Source of the DNA: Chimonanthus salicifolius
Lineage: Eukaryota; Streptophyta; Magnoliopsida; Laurales; Calycanthaceae
Assembly: GCA_013350335.1 (NCBI GenBank)
Contig: CM023539.1
Coordinates: 68,263,631-68,327,630 of the forward strand
Direction: 5' to 3'
DNA length: 64,000 bases
The notes beneath the pieces were generated by a model. That model was not told the DNA's origin. It was given only the letters and a program-made list of their open reading frames with translations, and did not search any database. Below, in pieces: positions 1-11,319 of this stretch (its first letter is position 1; the number at the start of each line of letters is the position of its first letter). Both the position numbers and the translations under genes were made by a program.

Positions 1-46
1 AGAATCCTAATTCTAGTGAAAACAGAGACTTGGTTGACGGTCGAAT
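1..46 (+). repeat. Left part of host repeat A, copy A1 (interrupted by Copia-1)
   Basis: The stretch around GTTGACGGTCGAAT matches 31986-32000 and, less closely, about 35038-35055. In those copies the match runs straight on into GGGTT.TGGAGAT, which here resumes only at 4798. So this is the left flank of a dispersed repeat split by the Copia element at 47-4792. The last five bases (42-46, CGAAT) are the target-site duplication. Confidence 0.75.
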
Positions 47-337
47 TGTTAAGATTTGATTTAAAGTTATTTATTTTTAATAGAAGTTGTTGCTTACAGT
101 TAGGAGATTTATTTTACCTAGTCTGTAGGAGGATCCCTAGTTTGTAGGAGTCATGGTTAGTTTGTTTAACCATGTTTATTGTTCATGCTTGGTAGTTCCA
201 TAAAATATGGTAAGTGACAATCATGTTGCTTGTGGTAGTAACTTTATTTTCTTTTTTTAAGTTGTATTGTTTCATTGAGTTTAATTAAGAATGTTGAAGT
301 ATTTTTACTGAGCTATTTGTTCATTAGTTTTCCAACA
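47..337 (+). repeat. 5' LTR of Copia-1
   Basis: Starts TGTTAAGATTTGA and ends TTTTCCAACA. It is 291 bp, the same length as the LTR at 4502-4792, with about 12 single-base differences and no obvious indel. The 5-bp duplication CGAAT lies just outside. Confidence 0.96.
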
Positions 338-339
338 TT

Positions 340-351
340 TGGTATCAGAGC
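340..351 (+). other. Primer-binding site of Copia-1
   Basis: TGGTATCAGAGC lies two bases after the 5' LTR. It is the usual plant Copia minus-strand primer site, complementary to the 3' end of initiator tRNA-Met. Confidence 0.93.
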
Positions 352-421
352 AAGGTTAGGGCCTGATAAAAAAAAATCCCCAAACAGCAGCAGCTTTTGC
401 CTCTTGTAGCAACAAGTATCC

Positions 422-1295
422 ATGGTGGCTGACAAGTCAACAGAGAACTTTATCCAGGCAGCCATACCTCGCTTTGATGGTCACTATGACCATTGGAGCA
501 TGTTGATAGAGAACTTCCTAAGGTCCAAAGAATATTTGGATCTTGTGGAAACGGGATTTGATGTACCAGACGAGGGAGCAACTTTGACACAACAACAACA
601 GAAGAAATTTGATGATCAGAGGTTGAAAGATATGAAGGTGAAAAACTATTTATTCCAGGCAATTGATCGTACTATTTTGGAGATCATTCTCCAAAAGGAT
701 ACCTCCAAAAATATTTGGGAATCCGTGAGGAAGAAGTACCAAGGCTCAACAAGAGTGAAGAGTGCACAACTTCAAGCCATAAGGACAGATTTTGAGACTA
801 TTCAAATGAAAATGGAGAGTCAGTTACTGTTTATTTTGGAAGAATTATGGGGATAGCAAACAAAATGCGAATCCATGGTGACAAGATTGAAGATGGTGCT
901 GTTGTTGAGAAGATCCTGAGATCTCTGACTTCAAAATTCGATTATGTTGTGTGCTCTATTGAAGTGTCCAATGACATTGATAAATGTCAATTGATGAGCT
1001 GCAAAGCTCCTTGTTGGTCCATGACCAAAGACTGAATCGAGGCACCTCAGAAGAGCAATCTTTGAAAGCTTCTACCTTTGTTAAATTTTCAAGTTCAAGA
1101 GGAAGAGGTCGAGACAAAGGTAGAGGACGATGAAGAAGTGGTCGAGGCAACAGAGATGGCAGCAGACAATACCAGAATCACAAGAGATATGATGACCATT
1201 CCCAGAATAGAGGAAGAGGACAGTTCGACAAGTCCAAGATCGAATGCTTTAAGTGTGGAAACTATGGGCATTATCGCAATGAGTGCTACACAAAG
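422..1295 (+). pseudogene. gag: Copia-1 gag remnant (nucleocapsid with CCHC knuckle)
   Basis: The reading frame opens with ATG at 422. Motifs such as DHWSMLIENFLRSKE and IWESVRKKYQGS are typical of plant Copia Gag. The frame ends at 856 after a shift near 845 and continues in a second frame at 847-1035. A third frame then carries the zinc knuckle CFKCGNYGHYRNEC (CX2CX4HX4C, from about 1245) and runs on into the protease. Gag packages element RNA in virus-like particles, but this copy has at least two frame breaks and a stop at 1033-1035, so it is inactive. Confidence 0.9.
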
Positions 1296-4200
1296 ATGCC
1301 AAAGAACAACGAAAAAGGAGAGAAGTCGAACTTTGCTGAGAAAAGGGAAGAAGAAACACTTTTGATGGCCTTTCATGCCAATGAGGAACCTGAGTTCGAT
1401 ATTTGGTATGTTGATACAGGTTGCAACAATCATATGAGTAGTAGTAAGTCTTTTTTCTCATTTTTAAATGAAGAATTTCGTGCTATTGTTAAATTTGGAG
1501 ATAATTCTACTGTGAATGTGATGGGAAAGGGTGATATTCAGATTAAGACTAAGAATGATTTTGTTGAAACAATGTAGAATGTCTATTATGTTCCTGTTTT
1601 GAAGACTAACCTATTGAGTGTTGGTCAATTACAAGACAAGGGTTATGCTCTAACAATTCAGAAAGGTACATGTGAGATATACGATCCAGTAAGAAGTTCT
1701 ATTGCTGTTGTTCAAATGACACCAAACAAATTGTTTCCGCTAAAGATCAAGTCTGTCCAAGCTTGTTTAATGGCTAAGGAAGATGATCCATCGTGGCTTT
1801 GGCACTTTCGCTATGGTAACTTGAATTTCAATGGGTTGAGAACACTTCATCAAAAAGAAATGGTGACTAGCTTTCCTATGATTACACCTCCATCCAAAGT
1901 TTGTGAAGACTGTGTTGTAGGCAAGCAACACTTAGATCAAGTCCCAAAAGGAAAGGCTTGGAGAGCTCATAACCTGCTGGATTTGGTGCACTCCGATATA
2001 TGTGGTCCAATCAACCCAATCTCAAATGGTAAAAAGAAATACTTTTTTTCTTTTATCGATGACTTTAGTCGAAAGGCATGGGTATATTTTTTGCAGGAAA
2101 AATCAGAAGCTTTTAATGTATTTAAAAGTTTCAAGGCACTTGTTGAGAATGAAGCAGGAAGAAGGATTAAAACATTTCGAACAGATCGGGGTGGAGAGTA
2201 CTGCTCAAAGGAGTTTGAAGCCTTTTGTGATGAATAAGGCATTAAAAGACAATTTACAGCTACATATACACCTCAGCAGAATGGTGTATCCGAGAGGAAG
2301 AATAGAACCATCCTCAACATGGTTAGAAGCTTGCTGGTCAAAGGAATAGTTCCAAAGAAGTTTTGGCCTAAAGCAATTTTGTGGTCAATACATGTTTTGA
2401 ATAGATGTCCTACATTCTCTGTTAAAAACATGATGCCTGAGGAAGCCTAGAGTGGAAAGAAGCCATCAGTAGATCATTTCAAAGTATTTGGGTGCATAGC
2501 ATATGCACACATTCCAGATGAAAAGAGGAAGAAGCTCGATGACAAGGGAGAAAAATGTGTCTTTCTTGGTGTTAGTGAACACTCCAAGGCCTAAAAATTA
2601 CTCAATCCAATTACTGAGAGGGTAATTACCAGCCGTGATGTAGTGTTTAATGAGGAAAAGATGTGGGATTGGACTGGAAAAGGCAAAGAACAGCAGTAAA
2701 TTCCAGTTGATTTTGATGATGCAGAAAATAGGACTGAAGTGCAACAATTGTCCTCTGATGAACACTTGTCTAGTTCTTCAGCAATTTCACCAATAAATGA
2801 GCAGCCACCAGAGAACCAGCGTCCAAGGAAGAGACTAGCCTGGATGAATGATTATGTAAGTGGAGATGAACTCTTTGATGATGATACTACTGCTCATTTT
2901 GCATTATTTGCAGATTCTGATCCTATTTTATTTGAGGAAGCAGTCAAGGATATAAAGTGGAAAAAGACAATGGATGCTAAAATGAAATCCATTGAAAAGA
3001 ACAATACATGGGAGCTGATTGATTTGCCTAAGGAGCAGAAAGCTATTGGAGTAAAATGGATTTTTAAAACCAAATTGAACGAGAAAGGTGAGATTGACAA
3101 GCACAAGGCTCGTTTGGTGGCAAAAGGATCAAAACAAGAGTATGGTGTTGATTACAAAGAGGTGTTTGCCCCAGTTGCACGACAAGACATAATTCGATTG
3201 GTAATCTCCTTAGCTGCTCAAAACACTTTGCCTATTTTTCAATTAGATGTAAAATCTGCATTCTTACATGGTGAATTGCAAGAACAAGTGTTTGTAGATC
3301 AACCTCCAGGTTATGTGCAGCGAGGCCATGAAGAGAAGGTTCTTAGATTGAAGAAGGTACTCTATGGGCTGAAACAAGCACTACGAGATTGGTATAGCTG
3401 CATAAATGCTTACTTTGTCAAACAAGGTTTCCAAAAGTGCCCATATGAACATACAATGTATGTTAAGGTTAGTAATAAAGGTAAAATGCTCATTGTGTGT
3501 TTATATGTTGATGACCTGATTTACACTGGAAGTGATGTTGATATGTTTGATGATTTTAAGAAGTCTATGATGAATGAGTTTGATATGACTGATTTGGGAT
3601 TGATGCACTATTTTCTTGGGATAGAAGTAGTACAATCAGCAGTTGGTAATTTTGTTTTTCAAAAGAAATATGTGAAGGATGTTCTTGAAAGGTTTCAGAT
3701 GATAAATAGTAATCCAGTTGGAACACCAACTGAAACTGGTTTGAAGTTGATAAGAGATCCTGATGGTAAGAGAATTGACAATACTTTCTTCAAGCAAATT
3801 GTTGGAAGTCTGATGTATTTGACTTCAACAAGGCCTGACATCATGCATGTTGTTAGTTTGATAAGCCGTTATATGGAGAATCCAACTGAGATGCACCTCA
3901 AGGCAGCTAAAAGAATTTTTCGATATTTGAAGGGCACATCTGATTATGGTATTCTTTATTAAAGGGGTAAAAAAACAAGTTTCGTTGGCTTCACTGACAG
4001 TGATTATGCAGGTGATATTGATGATCGAAAGAGCACTTCTGTAATGTTCTTGATGAGTTTAGGTGTTGTTTCGTGGTCATCAAAGAAGCAACAAATTGTG
4101 ACACTTTCGACAACCGAAACTGAGTTTGTAGCTGCGGCTTCATGCTCCTGTCAAGTCATTTGGTTGAGAAGAATGCTTGAAGTTCCAGCAAGGTGATAAT

Positions 4201-4461
4201 GTTTCTACCATAAAACTTTCAAGGAATCTAGTTATGCATGGGAGAAGCAAACATATTGATGTTCGTTATCATTTATTGCGTGATCTTTGCAAAGATGGTG
4301 TGATTGAGTTAGAGTTTTGCAAGAGTGAAGATCAAGCTGCTGATATTCTGACTAAACCTCTCAAACAACTAGTATTCGTAAAGCTCAGAGGCATACTTGG
4401 AGTCTGCTCTTTACAGAATGTTGTTCAAGGGAGGGTGCTTACACATGAAGATGAAATTTGA
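1296..4461 (+). pseudogene. pol: Copia-1 pol remnant: protease, integrase, RT, RNase H
   Basis: Domains in order: protease with D-T-G core (VDTGCNNHM, about 1413); pre-integrase WHFRYGNLNF and Cys motif CEDCVVGKQH (about 1800-1930); integrase core HSDICGP, FIDDFSRKAW and TDRGGEY (about 1990-2210); reverse transcriptase from [17 protein letters not shown] to the catalytic YVDDL (about 3100-3520); RNase H with FTDSDYAGD (about 3990); C-terminal LTKPL motif (about 4350). One frame is kept from the knuckle to about 4150 but is cut by stops at 1575, 2235, 2448, 2592, 2697 and about 3960. A frameshift or deletion near 4180 disrupts RNase H. Clearly dead, but still readable throughout. Confidence 0.94.
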
Positions 4462-4492
4462 ATCTTAAACTGTTTTCTGCAGAAATCAGTTT

Positions 4493-4501
4493 AAGGGAGA
4501 G
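4493..4501 (+). other. Polypurine tract of Copia-1
   Basis: AAGGGAGAG directly abuts the 3' LTR, the position and composition expected of the plus-strand primer of an LTR retrotransposon. Confidence 0.85.
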
Positions 4502-4792
4502 TGTTAAGATTTGATTTAAAGTTTTTTATTTTTAATAAAAGTTGTTGCTTACAGTTAAGAGATTTGTTTTACCTAGTTTGTAGGAGGATCCCTAGTTTGT
4601 AGGAGTCATGGTTAGTTTGTTTAACCATGTTTATTGTTCATGCTTGGTAGTTTCATAAAATATGGTAACTGACAATCATGTTGCTTGCAGCAGTAACTTT
4701 ATTTTCTCTTTTCAAGTTGTATTGTTTCATTGAGTTTAATTAAGAATGTTGAAGTATTTTTACTGAGCTATTTGTTCATTAGTTTTCCAACA
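4502..4792 (+). repeat. 3' LTR of Copia-1
   Basis: Direct repeat of 47-337, with TG...CA ends, followed at once by the target duplication CGAAT (4793-4797) and then by the continuation of host repeat A. Confidence 0.96.
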
Positions 4793-4797
4793 CGAAT

Positions 4798-5600
4798 GGG
4801 TTGTGGAGATTGAGGTTAAGGACGTTTGAGTGGTGGTTGGGTCTCCATTCTCTTCTCCTTTCGTTTATCAAAGAAGAAGGTCAGATACATATTCATTGAA
4901 AGAGAAGGGATTTACACCCTCACAATTAGAGTAGGAATTCTACCTCATTCAATTGTCTGGAAATTTCACCTACCACTATAGAATAGGAATTCCACTTATC
5001 CGTTTGGCTGGAAATTCCATTGACCACTATGCCAGAGACGACGCTCTAGAGTTTTTTATAGTGGTTCCGGAGTCAATACTCCTTAATCCACTTTTGGAAC
5101 AAAGGTTTTAAAATAAAATTAAAATCAATAAGTAATTGCCTTTGTAGCTCTATCTCTTAATGTGTGCTTGTTCAAGATCCACCCAATATGTGCCGATGCT
5201 CCACCTTATAGCCGTCGTAAAACAATCACATTCCACAACGACAATGAAACTGGTTATACCACAACTTTTCTAGTTTATTATCCTTTCTTCTCTCTCACAA
5301 ACTCAATCCCTATGATTGGTTGTATTAAATTCCCCAAGTGTAAGCACGAGAGAGAGAGAGTGATTCTTCTGTTGATCCTTGTAAATACGAGAGAGGGTGT
5401 GAGTCTCCACTTAGTGAATTTGGAGAAGGATGAAGAAGAGAGAGTGAACTTTCTTTCTTGTTATTTGATAAGAATGCAAGCCATATCTTTCCTCTTCCTC
5501 CCTCGCCAGAAGAATTGGCTTCTCATCTTTCTTCTGAAAAAAATAAAACCAAAGAACCTCTATCTTCGTTGGGAAGGCGATGGGGTTCATTGAATTCTGA
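4798..5600 (+). repeat. Host repeat A, copy A1, right part
   Basis: GGGTTGTGGAGATTGAGG continues the sequence broken at position 46. The pieces ATTCATTGA.AGAGAAGGG (about 4890) and GAAGAAGAGAGAGTGA followed by TTTGATAAGAATGCAAGCCAT (about 5430-5485) recur at about 32490-32570. A 143-codon open frame at 5162-5593 lies across it. Its end (MQAISFLFLP, then a hydrophobic run and KPKN) vaguely resembles a membrane-anchor N-terminus, but the paralogue near 32563 does not keep the rest. I treat it as non-coding repeat. The 5' part of an old gene family is possible. Confidence 0.6.
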
Positions 5601-6949
5601 ATTTAAATTATTCAAAGAACCATAACATTGATGTAAATGTAATTATCATAGTTATTAAAATTTAAAACATGTAGAAAGAAAAGGAAAGCGTGGCTGCTTA
5701 AAAATTGCAAACATTGATCATATTTTTATATTCTCCTCTTGCCATTTTTCAAGTGTGTTTCATTCATCAAAGAGTGAAAACGATTTGTATTCATTAAGAT
5801 TGGCCAACATTAAAAAATTATCATTGCCGACCTCATGCCCTTAAGTGGGTCGCCCATGTAACGTATATAAAGTATTAGCTCACTTTTAAATATTTGGAGA
5901 TAATCTAAATTTTCATCATAATTGGAATTAGATGGACCCACTAAAGCATATTTTGTTTCTGTTCTAAATTATTATTTACATGTGGATCTTTTGAGTTTGG
6001 ACGTAATCAAATTTCAGAATTTGATCAATATAAGCAGGCAATCAAATGGATGGATATATACTATAAAAAGTCAAAATTTAAAATGGCACTAGTACATAGA
6101 TGTTGATCAAAATAGGCTCAACTTGATTAGATTGGGTCTTCAACTTGATAGACAAGTTCAACATAGAAAATATCATGATGGATGACCCATTGTTATACAT
6201 ATCATATCTTATTAATTTAAATAGATTAGATAAAAATATAATAAGGATTTACGGCATGGTATTGGTATTGGCATTTGGCAGCCACAAATGATGGAATCCA
6301 GTAAAAGTTAAAACACGGTTCATACGTTTGTTTGCCAGCTTATGTTTTTTTTTGTGTATTATTTAGGGCTGCTCGATTAGATCAAGTGGTCATATAAGAC
6401 AACAGTCTTATGATTTTATTCCAAAATCCATATCACAATTAAGTTGGCAAGATTGACACGACTTATTAAAAATTAAAAAAAAATAATTAATAATAATCTT
6501 TCACTCCACATGGGTAGCTCAGTTTGTAATATTTTATCTTAAAAAATAAAATGGTACAAATTTGAGTCCACGTGGATAGATAAGACCGTTGAGTACAACT
6601 ATTTGAATAATTTAAAATATTAATTTTTGACTGCTTACGCAATACTTTCTCATCCAATTTGTTGGCAGCTTACACTTATCCAACTCTCATATTTGATTGG
6701 GTCCACTCCACAAATCCATATCGCAGCCAACATATGAAGATTGACTGTGTCAATACTCTAAAACCAATCTCTTCAATAACCTAATTATTAAAGGAAAAGA
6801 TTGAGTTGAGTTGGGTAGGTTTCAGTCATCGTTTAATATAATTGTACTCAACGGACATTACATTTTCCACGTTTTGTTCATGTCAATCTTCAACAGAGTA
6901 GCAGGGATCCGACGACATCCTGAAAGAAACTCTTACCTGAAATTCTGTC
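5601..6949. other. AT-rich intergenic DNA upstream of the patatin-like gene
   Basis: No reading frame, RNA gene or recognised repeat was found. It holds the distal upstream region of the gene starting at 7078. Short oligo-A/T tracts only. Confidence 0.5.
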
Positions 6950-6957
6950 TATAAATA
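6950..6957 (+). promoter_or_regulatory. Probable TATA box of the patatin-like gene
   Basis: TATAAATA lies 121 bp before the ATG at 7078, leaving a 5' leader of roughly 90 bp if transcription starts about 30 bp downstream. It is the only good TATA match close upstream. The transcription start was not determined. Confidence 0.65.
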
Positions 6958-7077
6958 CCCATCAACCCATTTCAATATCCATCTGTAAAATTCAATTAGC
7001 TTCATCTACCACTTGGACTCAACCTTGCTTCTGATTATATTTCGGGTATAAACAAGAAGTCTCCTCTCCGGTTAGCA

Positions 7078-9864
7078 ATGGCGATCGACGGTGAAACAAC
7101 GGTTAAGCCGACTCCATCATTTGGAAATATGGTGACTGTGCTGAGCATTGATGGAGGAGGTGTGAGAGGAATAATTCCTGGAACAGTACTTGCCTTCTTG
7201 GAATCCAAGCTCCAGGTGATTCTAACATATCACAACTTAATGTGACTGACTGACTATTTAAGTGCAGTTGATATCAACTTATTCCTTTTACTTCTTTTTT
7301 TTGTCTTTATATAATAAAACTCTTTTTTCAATCATTATCTATTGACAATTAACAGATATTTCACAAAAAAAACAGCGACCCGATGATGCAAATACCATAA
7401 CAATTGCTTTAACTTGAAACTGAAACAGGAGATCGATGGAAAGGATGCAAGGATTGCTGAGTATTTTGATGTTATTACTGGGACGAGCACAGGAGGGCTA
7501 GTGACAGCCATGCTTGCAGCACCTGATAACAACAACCGCCCTCTGTTTGCAGCTAAAGACATCAATGAATTTTATTTAGAGAACTGTCCCAAGATTTTTC
7601 CTCAAAGCAGGTAGAGTAGAAAAGAATTGGTGCATGAATATTGTATGTTTTAACAACACAAAATGATCACCCCGAGCATCAGGAATTGGGGTTTTCAGAG
7701 ATAGGCTCTCATTATTAGGGTTGAAACTTGGACGGAGTAGGTTGGATTTTAATAAACCTAATTCAACCTATATAAAAAATTATTGAACTTGACCTGATCT
7801 GACCCGAATTGCTTAAACCAACCCGATTCAAATTGTTGACCCGACTGAATCCGAGTGTTGAACCGAATTGTTGACCCGACTAAACCTGAGTGCTATATTA
7901 AAGATCAATTCGAGTCAGATCGGGTCAATTCTTAAAACGCTTGTCCTAACTCGACCTAAATTTAATTCGAAATTTTTTTCTTCATTTCAACCCGAACCTG
8001 ATTTTAAAAATATAATACCCAATCCACTTGATTTCTCGTGTCAAGTCGGGTCAATTTTTAAAAAGTTTGACCTGACCTAACCCGACACAAATTTCACCCC
8101 TAGTATATAGCGAGATAAAAAGACGTAGGAGACCTGGCATGAATATCTTCATACTCTGAGTCTCTGCTGCTCATTTTGAAAATCACATATTTTAAAATTT
8201 TAAATTTCATCAAATAAGTTGTGAAGATTTGATGCTTCATGATGTTTGAACTAGATATTTCTCTTAGGCGTATGCAATAAATTTTGAATTTCACAATATC
8301 AACGTCTATTTCATTCTCACTGATTCTCATCCTTGTGCAGTTGTAAGATTTTGAGTTCCATCAAGGGCTTGTTTGGTGCACTCAAAGGACCAAAATATGA
8401 TGGTAAATACTTGCATTCCAAAGTTCAACAACTGCTTGGTAATTTGAGGATTCAAGACACCTTAACCGCCGTCCTTATTCCCACATTCGATATCAAGTTT
8501 CTTCAACCTATCAACTTCTTTACATATGAAGTACTAATCTTCTTCCTTCCTTTTTCCAATTTCCTATTTTTGAATTCCACTTCTGATGTTAGTTACATAA
8601 TTTATCTCATTCATATATTTTTTTCCTTAAAAATTTAGGCAAGGTCAAACCAATCAAAGAATGCCCTGCTGTCGGATGTCTGCTTAAGTACTTCTGCTGC
8701 TCCAACCTATCTCCCAGCTCATTATTTTGAAACCAAAGACTCCAAAGGAAATGTTCGAAGCTTCAATCTGATTGATGGTGGAGTTGCTGCAAATAATCCT
8801 GTAAGTTTGTGAATTCAACCATTATTACTGCTCAATTGAATATAAATATGGATCTAATGTGGATTCCTCTGTTGTTTGATGCATTTTTTACAGACATTGA
8901 TGGCGATGAGCCATATCTCCAAGGAGATTCAAGCAAAGAACAAAGACTTCAGCTCAATAGAATCGATGGACTATCGAAAATTCCTTGTCATCTCTTTGGG
9001 AACTGGATCTGCGAAGGCAGAAGAGAAATACAATGCAAAGAAAGCATCCAAATGGGGTGTGCTTGGGTGGTTGTACAATGGGGGCACTACACCTTTGATT
9101 GATGCTTTTACCCAAGGAAGCGCCGACGTCGTCGACATCCACACCACCATTCTCTTTCAAGCACTCCATTCTGAGAAGAATTACCTTCGTATACAGGTGC
9201 ATCATCTCTTAAGTCTTTAGAATTAAGATTGTTTGCTCTCTATTATTCCCTCCGTCCCATTTTAGTTGTCTCATTTGAAACATCTGTATTTTTTAACGAA
9301 CTCTCTATATAACGCCAACAATTCATATGATTTCATCCATTTCCAACACATTTTATGCTACTCCAATGTAAATGAGATAACTATTTTGGAACAATTCCAA
9401 AATCCATATAAGACAACTAAATTGGGACAGACAGAGTATAAGTGTGAGTTAACATGCATTCAATAGGATTGCACTTTTATAGGCTGTAGTAAGGACTAAT
9501 AAAGGACTTTGTTACTCAAAATGCAAGTCATGCTCATTCTAGTTCTTTTTAAACACAATCAATATCTTGATTGGTATGTTTCAAGATTACTGATGGCTGA
9601 TTGGTTCTTCTGTTTGTTGATGAGTAGGATGATAACTTGGATGGTGATGCATCCTCCACCGATATTTCAACAAAAGAGAACCTGCTCAATCTTGTGGAGA
9701 TTGGCAAGAAGCTACTGAAGAAGCCAGTGTCAAGGGTGAATTTAGAGACGGGCTTGTTTCAACAAGTTGAAGGAGAGGGAATCAATGAAGATGCTCTCAC
9801 TCGTTTCGCCAAGCTTCTTTCAGATGAGCGCAAACTTAGGCTTTCAAATATGAGCATAAATTGA
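7078..9864 (+). CDS. Patatin-like phospholipase / lipid acyl hydrolase (PLP2 type), six exons
   Basis: Exons 7078-7215, 7429-7610, 8341-8530, 8639-8800, 8894-9196 and 9628-9864 join in frame with GT-AG borders to 403 aa, close to the roughly 400 aa usual for plant PLP2-type proteins. Visible motifs: oxyanion-hole DGGGVRG (residues 25-31), nucleophile elbow GTSTGG with catalytic Ser66, [10 protein letters not shown] after [10 protein letters not shown], and DGG with catalytic Asp216, followed by VAANNP. Together these form the Ser-Asp dyad of patatins, which release fatty acids from galactolipids and phospholipids. No signal peptide is evident, so it is probably cytosolic, as usual for this subgroup. 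Family members often act in defence and lipid signalling. No stops or frameshifts were seen. Intron 2 holds a hAT-type MITE and intron 5 a Stowaway MITE. A decayed copy of exon 6 lies downstream near 12375. Confidence 0.93.
7716..8102. mobile_element. hAT-type MITE in intron 2 of the patatin-like gene
   Basis: The ends TAGGGTTGAAA and TTTCACCCCTA are inverted repeats matching at 10 of 11 positions. The interior has many short GACCCGA / TCGGGTCAA units on both strands, as in hAT-derived subterminal repeats. A related element lies at 30772-31177. No clear 8-bp target duplication survives, so it is probably old. Confidence 0.7.
9246..9436. mobile_element. Stowaway (Tc1/Mariner) MITE in intron 5 of the patatin-like gene
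   Basis: The left end CCCTCCGTCCCATTTTAGTT and the inverted right end (AACTAAATTGGGACAGACAG) are the classic plant Stowaway termini. TA dinucleotides flank it at 9244-9245 and 9437-9438. It is about 190 bp and non-coding. Confidence 0.88.
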
Positions 9865-11014
9865 CAAATTATGCTTTCCTAGTGTCATCTACAAAGAAAT
9901 TTATTAAGATTGTATCCTAGTTTCGAAGTTTTAGTGTTTTCTATTACATTATTCTTTATGCATCAATGTGATGTAGAAAATTAAATTTGAATTTTGAAAA
10001 AAAATTTAAAATAAGCACTTTTGAATACATAGTTTGCTCATCTATGGCATTGTTTCTTCCTCCATGGAAACTTTATATTCATGGAAGTTCTAATGGGGTG
10101 ATTTGTATTGTATGAATGATGATTGGATTCGTGTCTACAAGTGCTTGGTCCATAGATTGAAGGAACTATTGTCCCATTTGATCCATGTTAAGATGTCTGA
10201 GTTAAAAATGTTGCTCTTATTTTTAAGGTGAAATGAGCAACTGAGTCCACAACTTGTTGGTCTCATAACTGAGCAGAGGTACATCTAGCAAGCCATATGG
10301 CTAGAAATGCAACTTGAGTCTGGCTCAGTTGGAAGCTAACTAAACCAAGTTGAAACTTGGGTGGCTGAGTAGAAGTAGGTTGGTTTGAGTGTGTATATTA
10401 AAGGCCTTCAAACAACAATTATGTAAGCTTTAATTTTTCTAATCTCTCATGAGATTTTTCGATGACTTAAAATAAATAATCTAATTTCACATTTTTCACT
10501 CTAAAATTTTTGATGTTTTGATTAAATTCCCAATAATTAAGTAAGATAAACACAAATTCTTGTATAAATATTGTAAATGAAAATAAGTTTCCATCATTTA
10601 CACTAAGAACATAAATACTACTCTGTAAAATCCTACGAGAGAGAAGAAAGAGATTATACACAGAATCCCTAACCTAAAGGATGGGTTAAAAGACCCAACA
10701 TCTACAACAATGCCCATTTCCAAGGTACATAGCACCCATTAATGGTAGACTCAGTATTATATGTGTTGGGATTGGGCTTCTAGTCTAAAAGACTAGTCTT
10801 ATAGGTGGAGATATCTAACCCCATATAATTCTTTAATTTTCTTCCTCTCTCATCGATGAGGGACTCATTCATATTTAACAATCTCTCTGTGATATCCTGA
10901 CTCATGAGCCAGAGGCCAGGCCCTAGAGAGGTTGATCCAAGTGAAACTGGGCCCTATCGGATGAACCAACAGAGGGGGTCAATCGGATTCGATAGCCCAA
11001 CAGTGGGTGGGAGT
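9865..11014. other. Downstream flank of the patatin-like gene; no further gene seen
   Basis: The first 200 bp or so are probably 3' UTR. There is no protein frame beyond short chance ones. The part from about 10880 to 11014 (with GGGCCCTATCGG and TCGGATTCGATAG) is GC-richer and may belong to an old repeat abutting the TRIM LTR. Confidence 0.4.
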
Positions 11015-11312
11015 TGTGAAAGTCCCACATTGGAAGTTGAGGAGTTTGAGAGGAGGTTTATAAGTAGCCTTCCTCCCTCAAACCAGCAAGATGCGTTTTG
11101 AACCCGAACTTAGGTCGGGTTCGATCCAAAAACAGTGCAGACTCACACGTGTGCAAGTGTGTCGGCCCAAAGCGGACAATATCTTGCCGGCCCGAGCCCC
11201 AAGCCTTTTTTATGAGCTAGGCTGTTACACTCTCCCTCGAACAGGCAATCCAGTAGATAGAACGTCACCAACCGTCCCGTTTGGATAAGGGATTCATGAA
11301 GTTCTGATACCA
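11015..11312 (-). mobile_element. TRIM-type LTR retrotransposon remnant (one LTR, PPT, PBS)
   Basis: Read on the minus strand: TGGTATCAGAAC (11312-11301, tRNA-Met type primer site), about 60 bp of interior, purine tract TCGAGGGAGAG (11240-11230), then a 215-bp LTR from TGTAACAGCC (11229) to TTTCACA (11015). This is the plan of a terminal-repeat retrotransposon in miniature. The second LTR, expected to the right of 11312, is missing or unrecognisable, so the element is truncated. It has no coding capacity. Confidence 0.72.
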
Positions 11313-11319
11313 CTTGTTC

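Larger units (their letters stand above)
47..4792 (+). mobile_element. Copia-1: complete but coding-dead Ty1/Copia LTR retrotransposon
   Basis: The element has two 291-bp direct LTRs (47-337 and 4502-4792) with TG...CA ends, flanked by a perfect 5-bp target duplication CGAAT (42-46 and 4793-4797). A tRNA-Met type primer-binding site follows the left LTR and a purine tract precedes the right LTR. Inside, in Copia order, are Gag with a zinc knuckle, aspartic protease, integrase, reverse transcriptase and RNase H. The coding region has several in-frame stops and frameshifts, so it cannot make a full polyprotein. The LTRs differ at about 12 positions by eye (about 4%). It sits in host repeat A, whose empty-site paralogues are in the same window. 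Confidence 0.96.

Noticed and set aside
5162..5593. 143-codon frame as a P450 or membrane protein N-terminus
   Set aside because: A hydrophobic run and KPKN are suggestive, but the paralogue at 32563 diverges right after MQA.SFL and no proline-rich hinge follows.
7708..8110. 8-bp target duplication of the intron-2 MITE
   Set aside because: Flanks CTCATTAT and GTATATAG do not match, so none is claimed.
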